This document shows, piece after piece, positions 8,390-16,520 of a stretch of 64,000 nt of DNA. A program made the position numbers and the translations under genes. The first letter of the stretch is position 1. Every line of letters starts with the position of its first letter. The notes beneath the pieces are model-generated. The model did not search any database. It had not been told where the DNA came from and saw nothing but the letters and a program-made list of their open reading frames with translations. This DNA comes from Geminocystis sp050753365 (GTDB lineage Bacteria; Cyanobacteriota; Cyanobacteriia; Cyanobacteriales; Cyanobacteriaceae), in the NCBI RefSeq assembly GCF_050753365.1, contig NZ_JBLZFY010000010.1, positions 1 through 64,000 of the forward strand, given 5' to 3'.

Positions 8390-9796
8390 CTAATTAATTG
8401 TTAATCGATGGGGGATTAAGTCTTGTTTTACTAAGTCTTCGTAGGTTTCACGGCGAATAATGAGATTTGCCTCCCCTTCGTTAACTAATACGGCGGCAGG
8501 ACGTGCTAAACGGTTATAATTGGAAGCCATACTGTAATTATATGCACCAGTAGCTAACACGACTAACACATCTCCTGTTTCTGTGTTGGGAATTTCGATG
8601 TCTTTGATTAAGATGTCTCCCGATTCACAGTGTTTTCCTGCGATCGTAACTCTTTCGTCATTTCCAGCCCTCATTTTGTTAGCAATCACCACTTGGTAAA
8701 GGGATTGATATGTAATAGGTCTTGGATTATCAGACATTCCACCATCCACAGAGATATAAGTTCTTACATCAGGAATTACTTTTCTTCCTCCCACGGTATA
8801 AGCAGTAACACAAGCGGTTGCAACCATCGATCGACCCGGCTCGGCGATAAGTTTAGGAAGGGTAAGATTTCTTTCTTCACAGGCTTTTGTCACGGCAGTA
8901 GCAACGGTTTTCACCCATTCTGTAATACTAGGAGGATCATCTGATTCGGTGTAACGAATGCCCAAACCACCGCCAACATTTAATTCTGTGACAGGTAAAC
9001 CGTAATCTAGTGCTTTTTTAAACCAATCTGCCAATACTCCTGCTAAGTCGTTATGAGGTTGTAATTCAAAAATTTGTGAGCCGATGTGCGCGTGTAAACC
9101 AATACAATTAATATAGGCTTGTTCTTTGACAAAAGTAAATACTGCCTCTAGTTGATGGAGAGAAAACCCGAATTTACTATCAATACTACCAGTACGGATA
9201 TATTCGTGGGTGTGGCATTCAATACCGGGGGTAAGACGAATTAAAATGTTAACAGATTGCTGTTTTTGAGCGGTTAATTTGGCTAAAGTTTCCAATTCTA
9301 ACCAGTTATCGACGATAATTTTACACTGGCTATCGATAGCTAATTCTAGCTCGGCTACAGATTTATTATTACCATGTAGGTAAATTCGATCGATAATGTC
9401 ATCAGAATTATAACCACTGATTTCTAAGGCTTTAGTAGTGGTATAAAGTTCACCTCCTGAGACGACATCAAAACCGATACCCTCACTAGCAAGGATAGAG
9501 GCAATAGCCATACAACACCACGCTTTAGAAGCGTAGATAACTTGGGATTCCCCCGCATAGTATTCTTTGAAAGCCTCTCGATATTGAGTTGCACAAGTGC
9601 GCAAAGTTTTTTCATCGACAATGTATAAAGAAGTACCAAATTGATTTACTAATTCTGTTACATCGCAACCGCCAATTTCAAGGTGATTTCGATCGTTTAT
9701 GGTAGCAGTAATAGGTAATAATCTTTGATTAGGGGAAGTGTAAGAGTCCGAATTGATAATTAATTTTTCGGCGGTAGATTTTTCAGTTAATAGCAT
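8390..9796 (-). CDS. lysA: Diaminopimelate decarboxylase
   Basis: LysA decarboxylates meso-diaminopimelate to L-lysine using PLP, the last step of lysine synthesis. Lys91 in VIYASKAW is the Schiff-base residue. HIGSQI, GGGLGIRY and EPGRSMVA are the phosphate-binding and dimer-site motifs, and CESGDIL carries the active-site Cys contributed across the dimer. The protein is a fold-type III alanine-racemase barrel followed by a beta domain. The 468-residue length includes an N-terminal extension of about 40 residues common in cyanobacteria. Start ATG 9796. It is followed on the same strand by the CAP-protein gene after a repeat-containing gap, so an operon is unlikely. Confidence 0.95.
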   Translation of the reverse strand: MLLTEKSTAEKLIINSDSYTSPNQRLLPITATINDRNHLEIGGCDVTELVNQFGTSLYIVDEKTLRTCATQYREAFKEYYAGESQVIYASKAWCCMAIASILASEGIGFDVVSGGELYTTTKALEISGYNSDDIIDRIYLHGNNKSVAELELAIDSQCKIIVDNWLELETLAKLTAQKQQSVNILIRLTPGIECHTHEYIRTGSIDSKFGFSLHQLEAVFTFVKEQAYINCIGLHAHIGSQIFELQPHNDLAGVLADWFKKALDYGLPVTELNVGGGLGIRYTESDDPPSITEWVKTVATAVTKACEERNLTLPKLIAEPGRSMVATACVTAYTVGGRKVIPDVRTYISVDGGMSDNPRPITYQSLYQVVIANKMRAGNDERVTIAGKHCESGDILIKDIEIPNTETGDVLVVLATGAYNYSMASNYNRLARPAAVLVNEGEANLIIRRETYEDLVKQDLIPHRLTIN

Positions 9797-9895
9797 TACA
9801 GATAACTAATTAATATAAATTTTTGACAGATATTTAACGGTTTTTAATAAACTGTAATCTACCATTTTAACTTAAATTAGGCACTTACCTTCAGG

Positions 9896-10528
9896 TTAAC
9901 CATTGAAAGATAAAAATGCGATGGCACTTCTAATCCATTCCTCTACATGAGGATTTTTTTGTAACAAATTATCTTGACTAATGACAGATATAGCTTGTTG
10001 TATTTCACTATTGGTATAACCTAACGCTAATAAAGTCATCTCTAAATCAGCCATAATTTCCTCATTAGGAAAGCCGTTATTATTAATACTTACTCCTGCA
10101 CTAACACGCCATTGAGAGAGTTTGGTTTTTAATTCTAAAGCGATTCTTTCGGCGGTTTTTTGCCCGATACCGGGGGTTTTTGACAGTTGACGGATATTTC
10201 CCGTTACGATCGCTTGTACTAAATCTTCTAATCCTAAAGTATCAATTAAGGCGATAGCAGATTGACAACCGATGCCAGAAATAGCGATTAATTGACGGAA
10301 TAAATCCCTTTGAGCGGAGGAAGAAAAACCATAAAGAAATTGTTGATCATCTCTTATGTGAAAATGAGTAAAAATTTGGATTTCTTTTTCTAAATTAACC
10401 TCTAATTGTCGAGAAAAACGAGGAGGAACTTGCACTTCATAACCGATATTATTAACTTCTAAAATTAAAATACTGCGATTATTATTAAATACAATATTAG
10501 TAATAAATCCTTTTAAATAACTAAACAT
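9896..10528 (-). CDS. ruvA: Holliday junction branch migration subunit RuvA
   Basis: RuvA binds four-way DNA junctions as a tetramer and loads the RuvB motor. The N-terminal OB domain begins MFSYLKGFI, and the tandem helix-hairpin-helix region is visible as LIAISGIGCQSAIALI and LSKTPGIGQKTAERI. The C-terminal domain that contacts RuvB is at about residues 150-210. The frame is open for 13 more codons upstream (AT-rich, MKKIIYYFYY...), but RuvA proteins begin at this MFSYLKG, so ATG 10528 is chosen. It is divergent from the EcfT-like gene with about 114 bp between starts. Confidence 0.93.
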   Translation of the reverse strand: MFSYLKGFITNIVFNNNRSILILEVNNIGYEVQVPPRFSRQLEVNLEKEIQIFTHFHIRDDQQFLYGFSSSAQRDLFRQLIAISGIGCQSAIALIDTLGLEDLVQAIVTGNIRQLSKTPGIGQKTAERIALELKTKLSQWRVSAGVSINNNGFPNEEIMADLEMTLLALGYTNSEIQQAISVISQDNLLQKNPHVEEWIRSAIAFLSFNG

Positions 10529-10642
10529 AAAAAATAAATAATAAAAATAATAGATAATTTTTTTCAAATATTATATGATCTATTATAGAGAATAAATGAT
10601 CTTTCGGGTTAATTAATATATAAAATTATTTCTCTATCTTAT

Positions 10643-11416
10643 ATGAAATTATTATTAGATCAATATGCTTACTTAGATTCTTATATTCATCGTTGGGAAT
10701 CTAAACCAAAATTTATTGCCTTAGTCATTTTAATTTTTGCTTTTGCTTTTATTCAAAATTTAATTTTTTTACCCTTTATTATTATTCTTACAGCTATTCT
10801 ATATTTTTGCTCTAATTTACCCTTTTCTTTTTTACTTTCTCGTCTGCGTTATCCCGGTATTTTTATTATCGCAGTAGTAATTTTACTTCCTTTTTTAGTG
10901 GGCAAAACTATTATTTTGTCTCTAGGTTTTTTATCGATAAAATTAGAAGGCACTCTCCTTGTTATTTTAGTAGTTACTCGCTTTATTTGTATCTTAACTA
11001 TTACCTTAATTTTATTTGGGACTTCTCCTTTTTTAACTACTCTTAAAACTCTTCGATCGATGGGCTTATCACCGATACTTAGTGATATGATATTATTAAC
11101 TTATCGTTATTTGGAAGAATTAGGCGATCGATTAACGAGAATGCAAAGGGCATTAAGGTTAAAAGGTTTTCAACCCCATAAAATTACTAGACGCAATTTA
11201 AGAGTAATTGCTAACCTTATGGGCAGTTTATTTGTGATTAGTTATGAGCAATCAAAATTAGTTTATCAAGCAATGATTTTAAGAGGTTATCACGATCGAT
11301 ACACAAAGGCAAAAATAACCCAAGCAACTATTCACTGGAAACACTGGTTAGCCTGTGGAATAATTATTTTTATTAGTATTAGTTTAATCATTCTTCAATG
11401 GATAATAATTAATTAA
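10643..11416 (+). CDS. EcfT/CbiQ-family energy-coupling-factor transporter transmembrane protein
   Basis: EcfT is the membrane scaffold of ECF-type vitamin or metal importers. It joins the substrate-binding S component to the two ATPases. The protein has about five membrane segments and a cytosolic coupling-helix region with two short Arg/Gly motifs (QRALRLKGF near residue 170 and MILRGYHDRY near 212) that normally contact the ATPases. The 257-residue length fits. No ATPase or S-component gene is adjacent, so the partners must be elsewhere, as is common in cyanobacteria. The transported substrate cannot be inferred. Confidence 0.8.
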   Translation: MKLLLDQYAYLDSYIHRWESKPKFIALVILIFAFAFIQNLIFLPFIIILTAILYFCSNLPFSFLLSRLRYPGIFIIAVVILLPFLVGKTIILSLGFLSIKLEGTLLVILVVTRFICILTITLILFGTSPFLTTLKTLRSMGLSPILSDMILLTYRYLEELGDRLTRMQRALRLKGFQPHKITRRNLRVIANLMGSLFVISYEQSKLVYQAMILRGYHDRYTKAKITQATIHWKHWLACGIIIFISISLIILQWIIIN

Positions 11417-11442
11417 AGGTTGTCTCATAGCATAAAATGTAG

Positions 11443-11462
11443 GGGTTTAATATATTAAACCC
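11443..11462. repeat. Perfect 20-bp palindrome GGGTTTAATATATTAAACCC
   Basis: This is identical to the copy at 55780-55799 and is preceded by GTAG. It lies between the convergent EcfT-like gene and prepilin peptidase gene and could act as a weak hairpin at their 3' ends, although no T-tract follows. Confidence 0.7.
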
Positions 11463-11490
11463 AACCCCATCGGAAAATGATAAATAAGTG

Positions 11491-11522
11491 TTAATTGTTA
11501 ATTGTTAATTGTTAATTGTTAA
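11491..11522. repeat. Heptanucleotide tandem repeat (TTAATTG)n
   Basis: More than four tandem copies of the 7-mer TTAATTG run up to and include the stop codon of the prepilin peptidase gene (TAA on the minus strand, 11519-11521). This is the STRR type of cyanobacterial repeat. Confidence 0.75.
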
Positions 11523-12322
11523 AGTCCCATATACTCTAAATAACTTGATAAAATTCGATCGCCCCAGAATATTGTTGAAATTGCTCCTAATACCAAATAA
11601 GGACCAAAAGGCATGGGTTGCCCTTGTTTCAATAGTTTTAGCACGATCGAACCTACTCCAACAATAGTACCTACGAGACAAGCCAAAAAGCCCGTTAATA
11701 ATATACCTTGCCATCCTAACCATGATCCTATCATAGCTGTTAACTTAGGATCACCTCCTCCCATAGCAGGTTTACCAAAAACTAATGTACCGAAAATACG
11801 GATAAAATCAAACAACCAAATACCAATTACCGCACTAAAGATACTCAGAAAAAGATATTGTAAAGCACCTTTTATGCCTCCCACGGTAAAACCTAGCCAA
11901 GTTTGCCAAAGCAACCCCATAACTAAACCCGATTGAGTGAGGGAATTAGGTAAAGTCATGGTATCAAAATCAATCATGGCTAAAGCAATCAACCAACTCA
12001 CCAGAATTACATAACCCAAACTTAACCATGTAAAACCATATTGAGAGAATACCAACACAAAAAGAAAGCCCGTAATTGCTTCAATAATGGGGTAACGAGG
12101 AGAAATCGGAGTTTGACACCAACGGCATTTACCTCCTAACCATAGCCAACCCATAACGGGGATATTCTCAGTTTTACCGAGGGGATGCAGACATTTTGGA
12201 CATCGAGACGGAGGATTGATTAAAGAGATTTTCGCAGGTATTCGGTATATTACCACATTTAAAAAACTGCCGATCGAAGCCCCCCATATAAAAATTATGA
12301 AGTAGATAAAAAAGTTTGCCAT
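11519..12322 (-). CDS. pilD: Type IV prepilin peptidase / N-methyltransferase
   Basis: PilD removes the leader of type IV prepilins at the cytoplasmic face of the inner membrane and methylates the new N-terminus. The N-terminal methyltransferase-type region carries two CxxC pairs (Cys41/44 in CPKC, Cys66/69 in CRWC). The peptidase half has the two catalytic aspartates in MIDFDTMTLPN and GGGDPKLTAMIG (GxGD type). About eight membrane segments cover the rest. The 267-residue length and start ATG 12322 are normal. It would serve pili for motility and DNA uptake. The pilin genes are not in this window. Confidence 0.92.
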   Translation of the reverse strand: MANFFIYFIIFIWGASIGSFLNVVIYRIPAKISLINPPSRCPKCLHPLGKTENIPVMGWLWLGGKCRWCQTPISPRYPIIEAITGFLFVLVFSQYGFTWLSLGYVILVSWLIALAMIDFDTMTLPNSLTQSGLVMGLLWQTWLGFTVGGIKGALQYLFLSIFSAVIGIWLFDFIRIFGTLVFGKPAMGGGDPKLTAMIGSWLGWQGILLTGFLACLVGTIVGVGSIVLKLLKQGQPMPFGPYLVLGAISTIFWGDRILSSYLEYMGL

Positions 12323-12423
12323 GAGATAATTAGGAACGAGGAATAAGGAATATAGAACTTACGCATTGACAAAAAAAAGAAAAATATGCCTACCTATTTT
12401 TAATCTGATTATAAACCAAGTAA
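12323..12423. other. Spacer with a single AGAACTTACGCA motif
   Basis: This spacer upstream of pilD holds AGAACTTACGCA at 12354-12365, a motif that resembles the ends of the inverted-repeat elements at 60487-60577 and 61732-61939. I see no coding potential. Confidence 0.35.
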
Positions 12424-12543
12424 TATAGCGTTTATTAAAACGATGAGGTACAGTTTTTTATACAACTTTCCATTGCCTATTGCCCATTCCCTATTCCCGA
12501 ATACCGATAAGTTTTGTACCTCACCATAACGAAAATTGCTATA
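12424..12543. mobile_element. 120-bp MITE-like element, copy 1
   Basis: The element is bounded by TATAGC and GCTATA. The inverted ends also share GAGGTAC/GTACCTC 15 bp inside. A second copy of identical length at 61754-61873 differs at one base near position 12442. It is non-coding and its interior is pyrimidine-rich. Flanking TA could be a target duplication, which would suit IS630/Tc1-type transposition, but the palindromic ends make that uncertain. After it, 12544-12847 is an AT-rich stretch in which I see no gene. Confidence 0.75.
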
Positions 12544-12847
12544 AATTAAGCTGATAAATGATTAATAATAAAAGAACGAATTATTTCATTAAACATATTT
12601 CTTTTCAGTTCATACCAATTTATTATATCAGAATTAAATCGTTGCATTTTTCTCTAATAGTTAAAAATACTGATAAATATTGACTGATATTAACTTTGCT
12701 CCTTGCGTCTGCCTCTTGTCTTTTGCCTCTGTTTATCAGTAAAATTAGATGCGTTCTAGCTTATCAGTCACAAAAATTATAGTTACTAAGATCAAAAATA
12801 AGTTACTCTGAAAGTAATCTCAATTATCACAATATTTTATTCTTTTC
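12544..12847. other. AT-rich spacer without recognisable gene
   Basis: These 304 bases separate the MITE-like element from the next gene. A TTTTGCCTCTG-like short repeat is present near 12700-12735, and the promoter of the downstream gene must lie here. I can read no other feature. Confidence 0.4.
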
Positions 12848-13597
12848 ATGGCTTCACTATCACAAGTTCAAAATCCCACTTCAGCAAATCAGATGCTTAA
12901 TGATATTGAGGAGTTAACTATATCCCTCGTTATCAAAAATTTTAATCCTAATTTATTAAGTTACGAACTTCTTACTATGAGCGGTATCGTTCCGGCGGAT
13001 TGGGAATTGGCAAGACAACCCGTTGCTAGTCCTCGTGGTTCACAAGTGAGCTTCAAAAACGGCGTTAATATTATTGCCCAACCCAATACTATTAGTTTTG
13101 TGGAGGGTTTAGGCAACAAAGATATTAAGAGTCTTGAGTTTGCTAATATTGCCCAAAAATATGTCAGTAAAATGTCTAATGCTGAATATCAGGGTATCAG
13201 TATCAGTCCTAAAATTATTGTGCCTTTTACTCAGGGAGAAGAGGGGGGTAAAGATTTTATTAACAATACTCTTTTAAATCAAGGGGCTTGGTTTAATTTT
13301 GGTAATATTATCCCCCAAGCATCCTTAAATTTATTTTATCAGCTCGATCGATCTCAATTAGTGTTAAATATCAATCCTGCTAAGTTACAACAACCGAACG
13401 AAACAACAATTTCTGCGGTGTTATTTGCTGGTAGTTTTAACTATAATTTAAACGATTTAATTGGCGATTTACGCATCAAAACATTAACGAATACTATTAA
13501 TTCTTGGCAGAAAGATTTAGATACTTTTAGAGAGTTAATTTATCAAAAATTCTTACAAAAAGCTGTGTCTGAAAAAGCCAGTTTATTTGAAAGCTAA
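12848..13597 (+). CDS. Conserved hypothetical protein (249 aa)
   Basis: I do not recognise the family. The protein is soluble, with no signal peptide or membrane helix. An N-terminal half (ELTISLVIKNFNPNLLSYELL, then IVPADWELARQPV, SFKNGVNIIAQPNTISFVE) alternates strands. It is followed by PKIIVPF, NTLLNQGAWFNFGNIIP and LVLNINPAKL, in a pattern suggesting two related beta-rich halves. A C-terminal helical tail (TINSWQKDLDTFRELIYQKFLQ) ends it. It starts at ATG 12848 with no partner gene. The composition matches its neighbours, so I see no sign of transfer. Confidence 0.6.
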   Translation: MASLSQVQNPTSANQMLNDIEELTISLVIKNFNPNLLSYELLTMSGIVPADWELARQPVASPRGSQVSFKNGVNIIAQPNTISFVEGLGNKDIKSLEFANIAQKYVSKMSNAEYQGISISPKIIVPFTQGEEGGKDFINNTLLNQGAWFNFGNIIPQASLNLFYQLDRSQLVLNINPAKLQQPNETTISAVLFAGSFNYNLNDLIGDLRIKTLTNTINSWQKDLDTFRELIYQKFLQKAVSEKASLFES

Positions 13598-13609
13598 GTG
13601 TTGATGAAG

Positions 13610-13676
13610 CTAGGGAATAGGGAATAGGAAATAGGGAATAGGGAATAGGAAATAGGGAATAGGAAATAGGGAATAA
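13610..13676. repeat. Heptanucleotide tandem repeat (AATAGGG / AATAGGAA)n
   Basis: About nine near-tandem units of GGAATAG / GGAAATAG start 13 bp after the stop codon of the preceding gene. This is STRR-type repeat sequence. The reverse strand can be read as PYSLFPIPYSLFPI-like peptide, which is an artefact of the repeat. Confidence 0.75.
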
Positions 13677-13760
13677 GTAATAAAAATAAAGGTTTTGAGG
13701 CTTTGTATGAATATATAAATACAAAAGTATTTTAGAAAAAATTCCGTAAAAAATGCTCAT

Positions 13761-13858
13761 TTTTTGAGTAAAAATTGCTAAAACTGCACACTTTTTTAGT
13801 AATGTAGTTTGTCTAAACCCTTGATTTTAATAACCTTTTGATTTATTAAGCAAACCCT
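13761..13858. repeat. About 98-bp dispersed repeat, copy 1
   Basis: The unit runs from TTTTTGAGTAAAAATTG to GATTTATTAAGCAAACCCT. Related copies are at 52361-52458 (full length), 55839-55900 (3' part) and, inverted, 27625-27700. The best conserved part is TTGATTTTAATAACC followed by TTTATTNAGCAAACCCT. Three of the four lie just downstream of a gene end, including this one near terD. Confidence 0.7.
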
Positions 13859-13890
13859 AACTAAAACCTAAAACCTAAAACCTAAAACCC

Positions 13891-14484
13891 CTAACTATAA
13901 AGTTTGACAATATCACCTAAACTTTTAGCAACAAAACCATCTCCTTTTGCCGTCATTTCCCAGTCATCTTCCACTCTGGTTAACTGTGCCATAATCATTC
14001 CTGTTTTTCCCTGATAGCCATTACCTGAAAGAGTATAACGAGCGATTTCCTGTTTATTCGTCATATTAACGAGACGCACAAAAGCATTTTGCACTTGTCC
14101 AAAATCTTGTTTTCTTTCAAAAGCATTATAAATATTAACCACAAAAACTAAGGTAGAAATATTCTTAGGAATTAAGGGTAAATTAACGATAATTTCTTCA
14201 TCATCACCATCTCCTGAGCCTGTTAAATTATCTCCTAAATGATTAATAGCGGAAGAATAATGACGCAAGTTCCCGAAATAAACAATTTCACTATTAGATT
14301 TTAATTTGCCTCTGCTATCTAGGCATAAAACTGAAGCATCTAAGTCAAAATCAGATTGAAATAAACCGCCTAAAAAACCTCCTTTTTTTGCTACATCCCA
14401 TCCTAAACCGCACATAACTTGTTCTAATTTTGGGGCTTCTTTTTTGAGAGAAATTCGTTGCCCTTTTTGTAAATTAATACCCAT
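13891..14484 (-). CDS. TerD-family stress protein (copy 1)
   Basis: TerD proteins are calcium-binding beta-sandwich proteins of the tellurium/stress-response group. Their molecular role is still debated. The start is set at ATG 14484 because family members begin M-x-(I/V)-x-L-x-KGQRxSL, as in MGINLQKGQRISL. The 12 upstream codons are ignored. The two calcium-binding loops are visible as DLDASVLCLD and LTGSGDGDDEEIIV. NIYNAFERKQDFGQVQNAFVR matches the conserved C-terminal block. The central G-x-G-W-D motif (MCGLGWDV) is followed by a KKGGFLGGLFQ insertion. It lies downstream of the second terD on the same strand, and the two may form an operon. Confidence 0.88.
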   Translation of the reverse strand: MGINLQKGQRISLKKEAPKLEQVMCGLGWDVAKKGGFLGGLFQSDFDLDASVLCLDSRGKLKSNSEIVYFGNLRHYSSAINHLGDNLTGSGDGDDEEIIVNLPLIPKNISTLVFVVNIYNAFERKQDFGQVQNAFVRLVNMTNKQEIARYTLSGNGYQGKTGMIMAQLTRVEDDWEMTAKGDGFVAKSLGDIVKLYS

Positions 14485-14529
14485 AATATTTATTAATTTT
14501 TGATAGTTAATTTTTTGCACTCATTACAA

Positions 14530-14549
14530 GGGCTTAATATATTAAGCCC
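14530..14549. repeat. Palindrome GGGCTTAATATATTAAGCCC
   Basis: This matches the copies at 11443 and 55780 except that both arms carry a compensatory change (C/G in place of T/A), so the pairing is kept. It lies between the two terD genes. Confidence 0.7.
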
Positions 14550-14598
14550 CTACATTATCCATTACTCTTGCCTCTTCCCTTTTCCCTTTTCCCTATTT

Positions 14599-15174
14599 TC
14601 ATTGATAACGATTAACTAAGGCTTGTAATCCGCCTTGATAACCAGCACCAACGGCATTCATGCGCCATTCTCCATCTTTACGGTAAATTTCAGCCATAAT
14701 TAAAGCGGTTTCGATCGAAAAATCCTCTTCTAAGTCATAGCGTAAAACTTCTTCTTTCGTTTCTACATCCACTAATCGCACAAAAGCATTTCTCACCTGT
14801 CCAAAATTTTGTCCTCTTTTTTGGGCTTCATGGATAGTAACAGTGATAGCAATACGAGCTACATCAGCTGGAACTTTGCGCAAATCAACGATAATAACTT
14901 CATCATCGCCGTCTCCTTCACCAGTTAAATTATCCCCCATGTGTTTGACGGACTTTTCGGGGTCGGGGCTGGTAAGATTGTTATAAAAAATAAAATGTTC
15001 ATCAGAAATTAATTTTTCATTAGAATTCAAAAGAAAGACAGAAGCATCCAAGTCAAAATCATATCCCGTGTCAGTAACATTGACATCCCAGCCTAAACCA
15101 ATAAAAGCCGCATTCATACCGGGGGCGATTTTATCTAAGGAGACTCTTTGACCTTTTTGTAATGATATAGCCAT
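14599..15174 (-). CDS. TerD-family stress protein (copy 2)
   Basis: This is a 191-residue, full-length TerD domain: MAISLQKGQRVSLDK, GLGWDVNV, DFDLDASVFLLN, LTGEGDGDDEVIIVDL and NFGQVRNAFVRLVD are all intact. The acidic residues in the DLDAS and GDGDDE segments are the expected calcium ligands. It is more canonical than the downstream copy, which suggests the latter diverged after duplication. The usual Ter partners (TerC, TerY, the ATP-grasp and phosphoribosyltransferase genes) are not visible next to it. Confidence 0.92.
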   Translation of the reverse strand: MAISLQKGQRVSLDKIAPGMNAAFIGLGWDVNVTDTGYDFDLDASVFLLNSNEKLISDEHFIFYNNLTSPDPEKSVKHMGDNLTGEGDGDDEVIIVDLRKVPADVARIAITVTIHEAQKRGQNFGQVRNAFVRLVDVETKEEVLRYDLEEDFSIETALIMAEIYRKDGEWRMNAVGAGYQGGLQALVNRYQ

Positions 15175-15365
15175 GATTATTTATCTTGATTATTGTTTCT
15201 ATTTATTTATCAGTCTCACTTTTCTATTTTATGCAACAAATTTAAAATAATTTGTGAAGTTTTATGATGCTGATGCTGAATCTGAGTAGTGAACTATAAA
15301 ATGATGATGGTTACGCTCACCAACCGAGAGGAAGAGAGGGTAGGCGTTTTCATTTTCAGCAACCC

Positions 15366-15767
15366 CTAATTATTTTTTACTCTTTTTTCAATGTCTTCAA
15401 AGGTTTTTAACAACAAAGTTTGTGCCTGTAATTTCCAACCTAATTGCTGAATTTTTATAGCAACAGGAAGTGCGATCGCAGTAGCTAAAAAATCTAAATA
15501 TTGTTGAGAAGAAATACCTAATAATAAGCCTAATCCTGCAATTCCCCAAAAAGGTAAAGCAAAAGTTTGACGCTCTTTTTCCAGTTTTTTTGCCCAAAAT
15601 CCTTGGGGCATTTGCGTTAATAATTCTTGCTTTAATTCTTGTTGTTCTTTAAATGTTAAAGCAATGCCAATTTTACGGCGTAATTTTTCAATTTTTAGAG
15701 CTTCAGTGCTATACTCAGTTAATTGATCTTCTGCCATTAAAATTAAGTTATTAAGAGTTAGTGCCAT
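15366..15767 (-). CDS. Small membrane protein of unknown function (133 aa)
   Basis: I do not recognise it. The N-terminal 60 residues are charged and helical (TEALKIEKLRRKIG, KEQQELKQELL). The middle has one or two membrane segments (about 70-105: FALPFWGIAGLGLLLGI, YLDFLATAIALPVAI) and the end is a short charged helix. The order suggests a cytosolic coiled-coil region on a hairpin membrane anchor. It is transcribed with the two terD genes (about 190 bp upstream of them) and its start nearly abuts the truncated ADP-ribosylglycohydrolase on the other strand. Confidence 0.55.
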   Translation of the reverse strand: MALTLNNLILMAEDQLTEYSTEALKIEKLRRKIGIALTFKEQQELKQELLTQMPQGFWAKKLEKERQTFALPFWGIAGLGLLLGISSQQYLDFLATAIALPVAIKIQQLGWKLQAQTLLLKTFEDIEKRVKNN

Positions 15768-15771
15768 ATAA

Positions 15772-16383
15772 TTTATTTACTTTTCAAGTATAGGAAGTAA
15801 AAAAGAGTATGATAACGGTAACGGTAGTTTAATGCGAATTTTGCCTTTAGCGTACTATTATCAACAATTTTCCCTTGAGGATTTGATTAGTCTTACCCAC
15901 GAAGTAGGTAGCATCACTCATGGTCATCTTCGTGCTAATATTGCTTGTGGTATTTACATTACTATTGCGGTGCAATTACTACAAGGGAAAAGCCCTCATC
16001 AAGCCTATACTGATTCTCTCAAACAGATCAATACCATGTATAGCAAACCGATTTATCAACAGGAATTAGCCTATTATCATCGTATTTTAGCAGGGAATAT
16101 CGAGGATCGATCGAGGGATGAAATAGAATCTACTGGTTATGTAGTGGACACATTAGAAGCGTCTTTATGGTGTTTATTAACAACCAATAACTACCAAGAA
16201 GCGGTGTTACAAGCGGTGAATTTAGGAGAAGATACTGACACTGTAGGGGCTGTAACAGGAGGTTTAGCAGGAATTTACTACGGTTTAAAAGGTATCCCAG
16301 AGCATTGGTTAAGTCAAATTCAAAAGTTAGATGAAATCATTGATTTAATTCGATTATGGGATAGCTCAATATATACGACTTAA
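15772..16383 (+). pseudogene. 5'-truncated ADP-ribosylglycohydrolase
   Basis: ADP-ribosylglycohydrolases (DraG/ARH type) are about 300 residues. Here only the C-terminal roughly 190 remain. The frame is open from 15772, and before the first ATG at 15832 it already reads SKKEYDNGNGSLMRILPLA. The conserved (D/G)NGNGS-MR motif therefore lies upstream of any in-frame ATG. The C-terminal metal motif GEDTDTVGAVTGG is intact. The N-terminal GDALG and first metal-binding aspartates are missing. The homology stops about where the divergent 133-residue gene begins (15767), which marks a deletion or rearrangement. It could still be made as a fragment from ATG 15832, but it is unlikely to be an active enzyme. 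Confidence 0.82.
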
Positions 16384-16390
16384 TATTGAA

Positions 16391-16427
16391 GGTTCGATCG
16401 AGCAGCGCCGCCCTTGGCGATCGAGCC
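16391..16427 (+). other. GC-rich hairpin after the ARH remnant
   Basis: GGTTCGATCG and CGATCGAGCC pair (one G-T) around a GC-rich loop that contains a second CGCC/GGCG pairing. It stands out from the AT-rich surroundings and follows the ARH stop codon by 8 bp. No T-tract follows, so it is not a standard terminator. Confidence 0.5.
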
Positions 16428-16520
16428 AATTTCATCAATAAATATTAAGGACATAGTGCATAAATTATCAAAGTGAATAGAATAAATAAGTAGGATTACT
16501 AAATAAAAGGAGAATTAAAT

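Noticed and set aside
13527..13760. 77-codon minus-strand frame with PYSLFPIPYSLFPI repeats
   Set aside because: It is the reading of a heptanucleotide repeat plus antisense of a real gene end.
13891..15174. terD pair as a complete tellurite-resistance operon
   Set aside because: TerC, TerZ, TerB and the biosynthetic partners are absent. Only two TerD-domain proteins and decayed neighbours are seen, so no resistance claim is made.
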